From positions 5,541,334 to 5,605,333 of the forward strand of contig JAQFVV010012405.1 in assembly GCA_028023455.1 (NCBI GenBank): DNA of 64,000 nt, written 5' to 3'. A model generated the notes under the pieces. The model searched no databases. It was not told the DNA's origin and saw only the letters and a list, made by a program, of their open reading frames with translations. Origin of the DNA: Epiperipatus broadwayi (taxonomy: Eukaryota > Onychophora > Udeonychophora > Euonychophora > Peripatidae). Each line of letters begins with the position of its first letter. The stretch's first letter is position 1. Of the stretch, positions 47,084-57,907 are shown one piece after another. Both the position numbers and the translations under genes were made by a program.

Positions 47084-48722
47084 TGTAACAAAACATTTTG
47101 TTATGCTCTTAAATTTCAAGAGATTGCAACACACAGTGGCCATTCAAGGGCGCCACCAAGCATTTCTGCCTAGACCATATTATAAAATTTCTATAATAAT
47201 GGTTAATTCATTTACAAACAGCAATCACCAAATGCAAACCTTAAAATAATTTCCTTTTTAACAGACCGAAAGGTTACAAAATGAAATATAAGAATTAATT
47301 ATAATAAATAAAAAGAAAGAGATCAACACTTCACTGTTGTTGAAATATTTATTATACTTTTATTCTATTTGTTGTTTATTCCTCTCCCTCGCACTTGTCG
47401 AATCAACCCCTCCTGATCCTTTTTCTTTCTAATCAAGAATTAACATGTATCATTCTCGAAGGACCATGCGCTGTCACTCTACCAATATTTTCACCAAAAA
47501 TAACATGATATATAACTAGGAGTGCACTCAAGGGTGACTTACTATAAGAGTGTGTTTGTTAAAACAAAATCCACTCAAACCTCCTCTTTCTAATGTTAAA
47601 TCTTATCCTCTTAAATTTTACTTGCCCTTAGATCGAGTATACAATTTTCTTATACATATCTATACATCATCATAACAACAATCACAGAAACCAAAGGTAA
47701 GTTTACTTAATAAAACATAACACAAAATTATAATGTGGATTAATTTGGATTAGTAAATACATATACTTAAAGACTACATATTCCCCCTTTCTATTGCTGA
47801 AACTTTGGGATATTTGAAGTGAAGGCTTTTTTCTTTTTAAATTCTATTACGCAAATGTCTCTTGAAAATATAATAAAAAAAATCTATTTACCCTGATCGA
47901 TCAGTGTAGATCCTGTGTGTTTGGAATATTTCATTTTATATTTGTCGTGGTTTGTCCGTGATCTTCTTCCAGTCCGTTCTCCCTGACTAGCTCTCTATGT
48001 CTGGCATTTACAAGGCACTTAGGAAGAGGTTCCCAAAAGGGAAAGTTCTGTTAGATCTAGCCATTCAACATTTTTTCCTTGTGCTTACTTCTTTTTTTTT
48101 TTTTTAATGTAATTTTACGATTTTTTTTTTTATATTGGAGAGTCCGAGCCAAATTGGCTTATAGATTCTGTATTCTTTGGCAGAAAAATCCAATTAATTC
48201 AAACAAAAGGAAAGTCCATAATTTATAGTTTTTTTTCAAAGTCTCAGTTCACACCTTTAATATTCTCTTCTTTTATTTCATATTTTATTTTAAAATCCCA
48301 AAGAAACATTCCAATTGATCAGCGTAATAGATAGCATAAAAATACCTTCACTGTCAAAGCCCCAACAATAGAATTAATTGCTTTCTTTTCCCTTCTATCT
48401 TTAAGAATTTTTTTAAAGACTAAACAAAAGACAACTTTTATCAAAAATGTAAGATCTTGATCCAATTTATTTTAACTTCTTAAAACTACATTTTAAAATT
48501 AAGTGTTAATTTATATTTCTTTTCTTAAAAATTATGTATTATAAAACAATATTTATATTTTAACAAAATATATAGGTGTGTGTATATATATGAGCTGATA
48601 GAAAAGTACATGTTTATTTATTTCTAATAAAACAAGTTTTATTACAATGTATATATTTTATTTTTACAAAATATGTGTGTATATATATGTATGAGTATGA
48701 GCTGGCAGAAAATACCAGCTCA
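47084..48722 (-). repeat. 5' LTR
   Basis: 1639 bases, closely matching 44195-45850. Many differences in the first 330 bases are CG in one copy and TG or CA in the other. Confidence 0.9.
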
Positions 48723-48846
48723 ATATATATATAATGTTATTAACACAAGCAAAACTCTCCATACAGTAGAGCCACTCAGTGCCAAACAGAGTAATCAATG
48801 GATGCCAGAAGGCTTGTGCATAAAATCCCCATCTAGTGTCTACTCA

Positions 48847-48904
48847 TCTAATATCCCCAGACTAGTTTCTGGCTTGTGGCCTTCATCAGTGAAAAGCTTT
48901 GGAT
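48847..48904 (-). ncRNA. Hammerhead ribozyme with intact core (RZ-A)
   Basis: CTGATGA (complement of 48883-48889), GAAA, ACTAGT and C17 all intact; predicted cut between 48860 and 48859. Stem II GGC/GCC with CACAA loop and a first-position A-A mismatch. Inner stem I TTTTCA/TGGGGA relies on three G-U pairs; outer TCCAA/TTAGA has one mismatch. Confidence 0.8.
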
Positions 48905-49462
48905 CTGAGAGCACTGCACCTAGATCTTAGGATCTAATGCAACCCTCCAGCAACCACCTTTCATCTCTACTTAACTACAAAACTGGTAAAATTGAAAACA
49001 CCTTAATATTTTCAATCTATGCTCAATAACTTATATAGTCATATGGGTCTGTGGATATTGGATGAGTAGGCACTGGATGGGAATTTTATGCACAAGCCTT
49101 TTGGCATCCATTGATTACTCTGGTTGGCACTGAGTGGCACTACTAGTATGGAGAGTTTTGCTTGTGTTAATAACAGAAAGGTGCTAGCATAAGAAATAGT
49201 AATCATGTGATGTTTAGTGGTTTAACACCAATCCTGCCTAATAGGATAGTGGTGGCTATGGTTGTTAAAGAGCCAAAGACACCAAAATGTATGGGTACTG
49301 AACTGGGTTCAGACCCATATGACTATATAAGCTATTGAGCTTAGATTGAAAATATTAAGATGTTTTCAATTTTATTCTCATAGTTTTGTAGTTAAGTAAA
49401 GATAAAAGGTAATTGCTGAAGGGTTGCATTAGATCCTGAGATCTAGATGCAGTGCTCTCACA

Positions 49463-49519
49463 TCCAAAGCTTCTCACTGATGAAGTCCACAAGCCAGAAA
49501 CTAGTCTGTTGATATTGGA
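49463..49519 (+). ncRNA. Hammerhead ribozyme with intact core (RZ-A)
   Basis: CTGATGA at 49477-49483, GAAA, ACTAGT and GTC (49504-49506) intact. Outer stem I TCCAA/TTGGA is good, but inner TTCTCA/TGTTGA has two mismatches and stem II one, so cleavage may be weak. Confidence 0.7.
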
Positions 49520-49689
49520 TGAGTCGGGAATAGATGAGGATTTTATGCACAAGCCTTCTGGCATTCATTGATTACTCTGGTTGAGTGGCACTACTGTATG
49601 GAGAGTTTTGATTGTGTTAATAACAGAAATGTGCTAGCATAAAAAATAGTGATCATGTGATGTTTATATGTAATGTTCTGATATTTTGT

Positions 49690-49722
49690 GATAATATATA
49701 TATATATATATAGAGAGAGAGT
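49690..49722. repeat. (TA)n/(GA)n microsatellite
   Basis: TA run followed by AGAGAGAGAG directly after the RZ-A insertion. Confidence 0.85.
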
Positions 49723-50865
49723 AAAAGAATAAAATTTATTATTATTACCAACTCTTTATAATCGAATAAGATTACGATCTTTATGGCTGAATACTAACTT
49801 AATATAATATACATCTTAATCAATAATAGTTTAAAATAAAATATGTGAATATCTTATTGCAATTATCTTTACTTATCTTCAATAATTATCATATTTGTGC
49901 CTTTATCAATCATTGAATCAATTCAGATATAATTTATATCTTAATATAATTGTTTCTTGTAACTAGCAATATAATTACAATAAGCTTCTAATTTTTTATT
50001 AAACATTTAAGAATATCAAGTCAGTTAATTTATTACTGTATCTGGTCAGATAGTACACATTAAATTCAATACAAAGAAATTGATATGAAATTATACTCTT
50101 CTACCCATCCTATGGTTGAACTTTCAAACTTTTTATAATTGCCTTCTAATGAATTATGTGATATATTCCTTTTGGAAATAGTATCCTATATAAGTTCCAT
50201 TAATTAATAAATTTGCATTGTAGAATTCAATGACAAACAAACAAGTTTACTTGTTTTAAATTAATTAAACATTTATTAACAAATGGATAAAAATTAAATA
50301 AAAAATTATATATATGTGGCAAATACCATAAACATTTAAAATATATACATATGATCTAATTATGCCTTATGCAATAGGTTCTCAGTTGATTTTTTTTTAA
50401 TTAAATAGATGATAGTACATCAAACTTCACCTATAAAATGCTAAGATTAAAATGTATATTTATGTAACACAAATGTGTTGTAATACATATGCACTTTTCA
50501 AAATATAAGAGAGTACATGAAAAATCTAATCTTTATATAAAAAAAATAGTTAATGGAAATAAAATATATACTAATGATGAATCTACCTATTTATTTATCT
50601 TATTCTAAGAGAGCAAAACAAAAATAAATACTTGAAATTAATTTATTGTCATCAAATAAATAGATACATAATTTTAGATTAGAATTATATTTATGAAGCT
50701 ATACAATAAAAATTTGAATTTAAAAAAACATAATTATCTTATGTTAGATATATATTAAAATAATTCTCTACTTAAATTATACTACCATTTATATCCTATA
50801 AAATTATATATATATAACATAAATCTATTATTATAAAGCACTGAAAACTTTGAAATTATTCAAAC
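49723..50865. other. AT-rich stretch, no gene recognised
   Basis: Extremely AT-rich; no family match. Confidence 0.4.
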
Positions 50866-51428
50866 AGAAGTCAATCTCTGATAATGCACTATTTCTTAAA
50901 TATTATAAATTTCCACAAACTCACCCACTATTAAGAGTTTAAAAAACTTAAGTAAGTCATTTAAGTTTAGAATATACATTCTATTTACATCAACTCTTAC
51001 AAACCACACTTAAATCAGGGCTTGAGTCTATTGTGCACCTGATGTTATAATCAAATATTCAATTGTACAAATCTATTTAATTCCATCGCAGGAGAAAGAC
51101 TTTAATTTTTAATCACCTATGATTAGACAATAATTTCAATGTTTTCAGCACTTTATAATATGAGATTTACATTTATGGGTGGTTAAAAATGAGACACTGT
51201 CTTTCTCTTGCGATAGGTTAAATAGATTTGTACAATTGAATATTTGATTATAACATTAGACAATTGACTCAAGCCCTGATTTAAGCATGGTCTGTAAGAG
51301 TTTGTGTATATAGAATGTACATCCTAAACTTAAGTGATTCACTTAAGTTTTTTAAACGTTTATCGGTGAGTGAGTTTATGGAAATTTATAATATTTAAGA
51401 AATAGCACATTATTGAAGATTGACTTAC
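50866..51428. repeat. Large foldback
   Basis: Arms 50866-51118 and 51178-51428 (about 250 bases) are imperfect reverse complements around a 59-base spacer. Shared blocks include ATTTCTTAAATATTATAAAT, CAAATCTATTTAA and CTCAAGCCCTGATTTAA (complement CTTAAATCAGGGCTTGAG). No ribozyme core recognised. Confidence 0.8.
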
Positions 51429-52839
51429 ATTTGAATAATAACTGCTAACCTGATTAATTGTCCACAAATATGTCATTTCCAAAACAATAACATAATGTTA
51501 AAGTCTATTTCTTGAACCATGATCTGGTAATATTTTGTTATTCCAGAAAAAATATAAATATTATGGAAAGTTATTAGATTTGAAATGTATTTTGTTAGTT
51601 ATTATATTTTTTCTTAAAATATCCAAAATATCTTTTCATGTAGCAGAAATTTGGTTTATATGACATTATAAGCAAACAAACACTGTTTTATATCCATGAT
51701 GATGCAATATAAATATGTTTTCCTTTAACAAGTATTTGATTCATAAAACAGTACAAGTTTACAGATGCTATTCATGACAATATAATGGAAAGTGAGTCAA
51801 TTTACATCTTGTGTATAAATATTTTTTTGATCTCATAAAATTATATCAACAGGTAAACATAATCCTTGTGTACATTTTCTGTTGATAACATCATTGAAAA
51901 GTAGATAATATCCATTTTTAACAGCAAAGAAATATTTTAATTGTTTTTAAAACACTCTAGATTAATTTTCATCTTTACAATAAAAATCATTCATTACATA
52001 TCCTCAATAAATCCGTTCAGTTGAGGGACAAACATTATTGCTTTCACCCTATCATTCTATCCATTTAATAATCATATACTTTTAAAAATAAATAAAAAAT
52101 CATATGAAGGAACTCTGATTTGCTTCTATTGAAGCCAAGACATGAGAAAGGGAGTTTAAACTGTTTAGTCCTTGACGTCAGAGAAACTATAGCAATACTC
52201 TGGTCAATTTCATTTAGCGTCCCATAAATAAAATCGTATTATACAATAATAATAATAACAAATAAAAATAAATATTTTATAATTTATTACACATATAATA
52301 TACAATACTTACATCTTAAAGTACCAGTAGTATTCTTTTATTCTAACATAAACTAAACAATTTAGACTACATTCTTTCATAGTACAACGGAAACATGCTT
52401 TTACACATATTTTCCAATACAATACTATACAAATAAAATAACAAATAAAATAACAAACATATTTGAGACATTAAACATGTAAGTGTATTATTTGTAACTT
52501 AATATTGAGAATGCAATAATGAAAATACACATAATAAAGGAAAATATTAATTTTATCAAGACTATAAACTTTATTATATACACATTTATTTTTAAAATGA
52601 ATAAAGTCAATCCATAATTTTGTCTATATTTCTTTCTCCAATATTATTGTTGTAATAGCAACATATATGCTCCCAGGTTAATATATTCATTATTAAAATC
52701 AAACCAAAAAAAAAAAAAACTTTTTTACAGTTGACATTACCTCACATATTGAAATTTATTCCAAATTCCTGTAGGTACAATATATATATACATTACAATG
52801 GTTTAATGACCTGTGATTTGACTCAATTTGTATTTTTAG
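51429..52839. other. AT-rich stretch, no gene recognised
   Basis: No family match or coding exon seen. Confidence 0.4.
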
Positions 52840-53560
52840 GAAATTTAGTTATTGACTAACATGCCATGCAGTACTTGACTTTCTGTTTACGATCATTTCT
52901 CATGCTTAACCTAAATGCAGAACATCTTACCAGTACCCTGACTCTAATGAGGATGATTTCCTTCACATAGTAATTTCAAAACTTGTCTTTTAGCTGCAGT
53001 TAGTATCAACATATTCTTTACATTGACAGAAATGCTATGAACATTTCAGATCTGTGGTGCTACATAACTAGATCAACGTTGAGGCTATCCTTTCTTAATC
53101 CATTAATTTATAAGTTGATAACCTGGATCTTTTTTCATTCCCTTGATTACAACTAAACTATTAAACACAGCTGACTCCATTATGTTTATATTATTTAGTT
53201 CTGCTGCAATTTGTTTATAAACCCAACTATTTGGCTTCTCAGGCTGCACATTCATATGTGTAATATCTTTTCTGGGTTTATATATAAGTTCAAAATCATA
53301 TAGAGTATATTCATCTATTTGAAAATCCAATAGCTCAAGTAATTTGGCATTTGCTTACAGTTTGCCAAAATTTCTAAAAGGTCTATAATCAGTATAGGTT
53401 TTAAAAGCAATCCCATATCAATGCAGATGAAACTTTTTAACTAAGCATACATTAGCCAAAGTTTCCTTACCAAGTTGGCTACAATTCTTTTCAGAAGTCC
53501 AGTATTTTGATAACAGCTCTGACACTATATTCAGAAGCATTTAGTTATTATTACTAGTTT
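52840..53560 (-). pseudogene. pol: Ty3/gypsy-like pol relic (RNase H to integrase)
   Basis: Minus-strand pieces match the RNase H region of Ty3/gypsy pol ('EKNCSQLGKETLANVCLVKK' and 'YDFELIYKPRKDITHM'), then downstream an integrase zinc-binding-like part ('LTAAKRQVLKLLCEGNHPH'). Multiple stops and frame changes. No LTRs recognised nearby. The 75-codon frame at 53103-53330 is its longest intact piece. It is not obviously from the gag-only element at 44195. Confidence 0.7.
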
Positions 53561-53970
53561 TTGATTATTTCTATAGTGAAAGCAATTGATTCAATATTAA
53601 TACACTTTTAGTTGTATTGAAAGCCCTCTTATGTTCATCTCCCCACTTACATTATTGATTGCTCTATCATAAATCACATAATGAAGACATCACTTGACCT
53701 TTTTCTTTAAAAAGACTCAAAAAAATGTAATAATTCTAAAAATGTGCAATTTCTTAATACTTTTAGATATAGCACACTTTGAACAGCACTAACTTTTCTT
53801 GGGTTTTGGTACTCCCCTTTACTATAGATTACTTATCTTAAAAACTTAATTTCAGTCATGCACCAAATACACTTTGTTCTATTTAGAAATGTTCTAATTT
53901 TGTGTTTTAATGCTTACAATTTTGATTTATGTGAATTGCAATTAAACTTCTTTAAAATAAACGACAAATT

Positions 53971-54124
53971 ATGGTTCATCATCATCATCAACCATTATTA
54001 ATCTACTGTAGGATGATGGTCTCTCCAAGTTCAATCCATCTTCTCCGATCTTTAGCTTCTCTTTTCCACATCACCCCCTGCACACTTTTTTATTTCATCC
54101 ATCCATGTCATATATGGTCTTTTG
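53971..54124 (-). mobile_element. 5'-truncated RTE LINE, 3' end
   Basis: Reverse complement of the last 150 bases of the RTE at 57584-60880: ATGGATGAAATAAAAAAGTG, AAAGATCGGAGAAGATGG, ending TGATGATGATGATGAACC. Shows the RTE family is multi-copy and ends in a GAT-type repeat tail. Confidence 0.85.
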
Positions 54125-54437
54125 ATTAGGATTAATACTTATTTAATTATCTAAACCACTGTTATATTATTTTTATATGGCTTCCTTTAAATATTTACTA
54201 AGATAAATTTAGTTTTTTTAAAAAATTAATTACATGTACAGTCAAGGACCAAGGCTAAGCAAAATGAAAAAAAAATTTATCAGACAGTGTCCAACATTTC
54301 CATTTCCTTTTTCTTTCATTGATTCATTTTTTATTTTCATTATAATTGTAAAAGCTCAGAATTCGACTTCAAACCATCTTTTTAAGAAACATTTAAGCCC
54401 CAAAAATCTGATCCACAATTGAGAATCAAGAATTTTC
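54125..54437. other. AT-rich stretch, no gene recognised
   Basis: Nothing supported. Confidence 0.4.
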
Positions 54438-54627
54438 TCAATGATATTTTATATGCTTTAAACCTATATAGGTGAAGTTAATAAAAATTTTCACAAATAA
54501 TAACGTTTAGCTTAGCGCTTTCGGAGTATGTTTACTCTTTAATCATAGCTCTTACTATGTAAACGTAATGAATGCAAATTTATTAACTTCACCTATATAT
54601 GTTTAAAGCGTATCATAAATATTACGT
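54438..54627. repeat. Foldback element
   Basis: Arms of about 50 bases (54438-54490 and 54570-54627): AAACCTATATAGGTGAAGTT against AACTTCACCTATATATGTTT. A CpG-containing spacer has GTTTAGCTTAGCGCTTTCGG. Confidence 0.75.
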
Positions 54628-55009
54628 TCAATTGGTGAAGTAAATTATTCATTATTGATATTCTAAATAAACTGCGAATAAACTGTAGATTTCCTTTTAA
54701 TAAGCTAGCACATTATATCTATTAAATATATTAAACTGTTTAATGAGTAGAAATTTTAATGTTTTCCTTACTTGTAAGCAACAGTTATAAATTATATATA
54801 TATTTTTAAAAAAGTGTAAAGTTAATTTATGAATTGAAAGTCCTTAATAATAGATTATTTCTCTCAAAAATTAATAATAAACTTTCTATAAATATTAGAA
54901 AAGGTAAAAGAATTTCTAAATAGCACTATGCATAGCAAAGACCTCCCTCTCCGAAAAATGATTGAAGAAGTACCACACTTGACAATTGCAAATGATCACG
55001 GATTTGGTA
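54628..55009. other. AT-rich stretch, no gene recognised
   Basis: Nothing supported. Confidence 0.4.
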
Positions 55010-55200
55010 AAAAAAAATAATTAGATACCCATTTACCAATCAATATTAGATATTTAATTGGGTTGGTTATGAGCTATCTATCTAAAAAAAACATTCCTAC
55101 AACTGACTGGAATGCAAAAAAAAAGTCGAGTCTTACTTAAGCTAGATTCGAACCCAGGTCATGGAAATAGGAGACACGAGTTACCGCTACCCATCAAGGC
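55010..55200 (-). mobile_element. tRNA-derived SINE (SINE-2)
   Basis: The minus-strand head has TTGATGGGTAGCGGTAACTC (A box) and CCTGGGTTCGAATCTAG (clean B box). The body at 55015-55090 shares AGATACCCATTTAC with 9020. Best-preserved SINE-2 head here. Confidence 0.7.
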
Positions 55201-56094
55201 CTTTTAATAAATACATGGTTCAAATCTGCAAATAAAAAATAACTAGATATAAAAATCTTCTCGAATAATAATCAACTGTTGGATGCCTATACTAAAATAA
55301 AATTAGTCCCTTTTTATTAAGTTAGGTATAAAGTTTTGCTTCTGTTAAACCAGATACAATACTTTCACATTCTGAAGCCAATCACTAGAGAAAATGCGCG
55401 TTATTTTTATCATCACGCAAAACAGAAAAATAGTAAAGAGCAGGTGGGGAGGGGGGAGCTTTTTATTTTCAAATTCAGAGTTTGAAACTCGCAAGCCGCT
55501 AACCTCCGCCTGTTTGCGGTATGACTTCTAAGCATGACTTCCTTTCGATTAATAGGCTTACTTTAAGTAAGATAAATGGCCGGTTATTGTCTACTTCCTA
55601 ATGTTATTTTGTTATATATCAAACAATTACTGTTAAATTAATATGATATTAGATGAAAAATGGCTTTTCATTACATAAAACTAATTTTTAATCGTTAAAA
55701 ATTATCTTTTTCTAAATAAAAAAAAAGTTAGTGTCGTGATAAATTATTCTGAATTGCAGTCAAAACTGTAAATTTATAAAAATATACATTAATATTATAG
55801 TTTTTCGTTCAACTTATTATTAAAATAAAGTTATCTAGAGAAAAATACTACAAAAGAAAGTGCAACGTCCATTTAAAAAAAAAAAAAAAAAATGCTGTAA
55901 TTTTAAAAAATGTATAATTATATAATTACAACACATTATTCACCTACGCAACTTAATTTACTCAGTCAAAATTTAGACTGTATACAGTATATAATATAAT
56001 TTAATTTGCAATTGCTATATTTCTTGCGCATATTGATAACTTATCTTTCGATAAATATACTAATATTTATCATTAAAAAAAAAAAAATTGAACT
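55201..56094. other. AT-rich stretch, no gene recognised
   Basis: A G run with GTGGGGAGGGGGGAG near 55443 and poly-A runs; no family match. Confidence 0.35.
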
Positions 56095-56169
56095 CAGAAT
56101 TTTTCGGTCTATTCATCCTCCATTCCACCTCAAGCAACCAATACACATGATCACACACATGTAAAAAAG

Positions 56170-56235
56170 ATCCGATTCCCCAATATCGTATATCGTGCAG
56201 AAACAGCACTTATCAGTTGAGCCAAAGCATAATCT
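56170..56235 (-). pseudogene. Decayed hammerhead (RA)
   Basis: Core CTGATAA and GATA instead of GAAA; stem II GTGCTG-TTT-CTGCAC is partly paired. Confidence 0.5.
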
Positions 56236-56428
56236 CCCATACGTATATGCAATCACGGCTCGGTTTATATTACATAGCAATTCCTCAAATGTTAATGGAC
56301 AGACTTCAATCTTCTGACCCTTCCAACTAACTATATAACCATCCATTTCGTTGAAAAACTGATAATGGAACAGTCAAAGCTCTTATTGGATATAAACCGA
56401 GCCCTCATTGTATAGATATGTGGGAGAT

Positions 56429-56490
56429 TATGATCTGGCCTAACTGATGAGTACTGGTTCTGCAAGAAATATGTGCATTGGGGGATCATG
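56429..56490 (+). ncRNA. Hammerhead ribozyme, intact core but weak stems (RA)
   Basis: CTGATGA (56444-56450) and GAAA (56466-56469) intact; outer stem I ATGATC/GATCAT and inner CCTAA/TTGGG-type pairing. Stem II GTACTG against CTGCAA is mismatched and the U16.1 position has changed to C, so activity is doubtful. Confidence 0.55.
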
Positions 56491-56689
56491 TACCCCTTTT
56501 ATATGTGTGGTCATGTGTATCAGTTGCTTGAGATAGAGTGAAAGATGAAAAGACTAAAAAATCCGGAGTTCAAATCCCTGTAATTATATATCTAAGAAAC
56601 ATGAAGTATAGATGAGTTACATGCTACTTTAGAATTACATTAAAAAAATATGGAATAACAACATGATTTGGGAGATTACACAAAGTTTG

Positions 56690-56760
56690 AGCAACTGAAG
56701 TGGTAGAATCTTGAACTCCAGAATCTTTTGTACCATCACTGCATTGAACCAGGGACTAAT
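56690..56760 (+). mobile_element. Possible tRNA-like SINE relic
   Basis: GTGGTAGAATCTTGAACTCC resembles a SINE-2 A-box region; low similarity overall. Confidence 0.25.
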
Positions 56761-56842
56761 TTCATATATTATTTTTAACTCAATTAATATCAACAGCAAC
56801 AACCCAAGCAAATGAGTATGGCCATTTCAACCCCATGAAAAA

Positions 56843-57081
56843 AAGAAGAAGAAGAAGAAGAAGAAGAAGAAGAAGAAGAAGAAGAAGAAGAAGAAGAAGA
56901 AGAAGAAGAAGAAGAAGGAGAGGAAGAAGAAGAAGAAGAAGAAGAAGAAGAAGAAGAAGAAGAAGAAGAAGAAGAAGAAGAAGAAGAAGAAGAAGAAGAA
57001 GAAGAAGAAGAAGAAGAAGAAGAAGAAGAAGAAGAAGAAGAAGAAGAAGAAGAAGAAGAAGAAGAAGAAGAAGAAGAAGAA
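56843..57081 (+). repeat. (GAA)n triplet repeat, about 80 units
   Basis: Uninterrupted GAA/AAG except for GGAGAGG at about 56917-56923, then a CAG-CAA-rich edge. Frames across it (poly-Arg and poly-Phe) are artefacts. Purine-pyrimidine mirror repeats of this length can form triplex DNA. Confidence 0.97.
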
Positions 57082-57204
57082 CAGCAACAACAGCAATAAT
57101 AATACTATCAGTAAAACATCAATTCTCCTCACACAATAGTACCATCCAGTTCAAGCCATCAAAATATCCTGGATGGTTTATGTATCAAAATCCGTATCTA
57201 CTCA

Positions 57205-57263
57205 TCCAATATCCCCAATTTAGGGTTTTAGATTATGGCTTTCATCAAGAAAGAGCCTTGAAT
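57205..57263 (-). pseudogene. Decayed hammerhead (RZ-A)
   Basis: TTGATGA, AAAA, and GTC lost; stem I letters TTGGGGA and TCTTTCT only partly pair. Confidence 0.5.
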
Positions 57264-57384
57264 CTAAGAGTTCTGTACCTGAATTGGCTTAGATTGAAAA
57301 CATTATTGTGCTTTTAGTTGGGGCTTATAGCTTTATAGTTATCTGAAAAGATAAAAAGTGGATGCTGTTGCAGGTTTATGATCT

Positions 57385-57440
57385 CAGATCTAGGTTCTGA
57401 TGAAAGCCATAAGCTAGAAACGGTATTGGAATATTGGATA
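57385..57440 (+). pseudogene. Hammerhead relic (RZ-A)
   Basis: CTGATGA (57397-57403), AAGC-CATAA-GCTA and GAAA are intact; the cleavage triplet region is GTA, and stem I is largely unpaired. Confidence 0.55.
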
Positions 57441-57907
57441 AGTAGGCATTAGATAAAGATTTTGATGCATAAATCTTCTAGCATCCATTGATTGCTATAG
57501 CTTGCATTGTGGCATTATGGAGAGGGCTGCTATTAATTTAACAGATTGTTTAAGCATAATAAAATGAATCATATGATGTTTAGGCTGCAGAAAGGAGTTT
57601 GCTATTAACTGAAAGGAGACCCTTTGATTCCTCTTGGAGGCCTTAAAGAAACTGAGCAGGGCAAATTCCTAATGTCCACTCCATACGTTCTTGTCATTGC
57701 AGTTGTTATTACTATGTGATTATTCATATAGTATACAAACATGGATGGGCTGCTCACCAACACGCATTAGCCAGCGTGGTGAGTTTATTGGCTTTTTACT
57801 CTGAGTTTAAGATCAAGAAACACCATGGTCTTTCTTCTCAGTGCCTGATAAGGCAGAATGAATGTTTGTGTAAATGATAAATATTTTTCCAATACATATA
57901 TACAATT

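Larger units (their letters stand above)
44195..48722 (-). mobile_element. LTR retrotransposon with gag only, no pol
   Basis: Two direct repeats of about 1.64-1.66 kb with TG...CA ends flank only 1233 bases of interior on the minus strand. The interior encodes a broken gag; protease, reverse transcriptase, RNase H and integrase are all absent, with no room for them. The element sits in a TA run (ATATAT outside both ends), so the short duplication cannot be defined exactly. It may be an internal deletion of an autonomous element or a TR-GAG-type non-autonomous family, which is known from plants. Superfamily not proven. Confidence 0.85.
48739..49666. mobile_element. RZ-A retrozyme-like palindromic insertion
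   Basis: A minus-sense part (48739 to about 49033) is joined head-to-head to a plus-sense part (to 49666) of more than one unit. Flanks TATATAATGTT (48728-48738) and TATGTAATGTT (49667-49677) are a probable 11-base duplication with one mismatch. Both orientations keep a hammerhead with intact core bases. The plus-sense part begins at GTCTG, the cleavage triplet. Confidence 0.8.
56095..56605. mobile_element. RA repeat, head-to-head pair
   Basis: Minus-sense RA (56095 to about 56375) joined to plus-sense RA (to 56605); both carry hammerhead cores. ATATAAACCGAGCCCTCATT marks the plus-sense side. Confidence 0.7.
57130..57583. mobile_element. RZ-A copy, left part (split by RTE)
   Basis: Minus-sense RZ-A (57130 to about 57290) joined to plus-sense, ending ATGATGTTTAG where the RTE was inserted. 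The copy resumes at 60881 with TGGTTTAATACCAATCC. Confidence 0.75.

Noticed and set aside
56827-57317. Long poly-Arg and poly-Phe reading frames
   Set aside because: They are translations of the GAA microsatellite; no start context or conserved domain.
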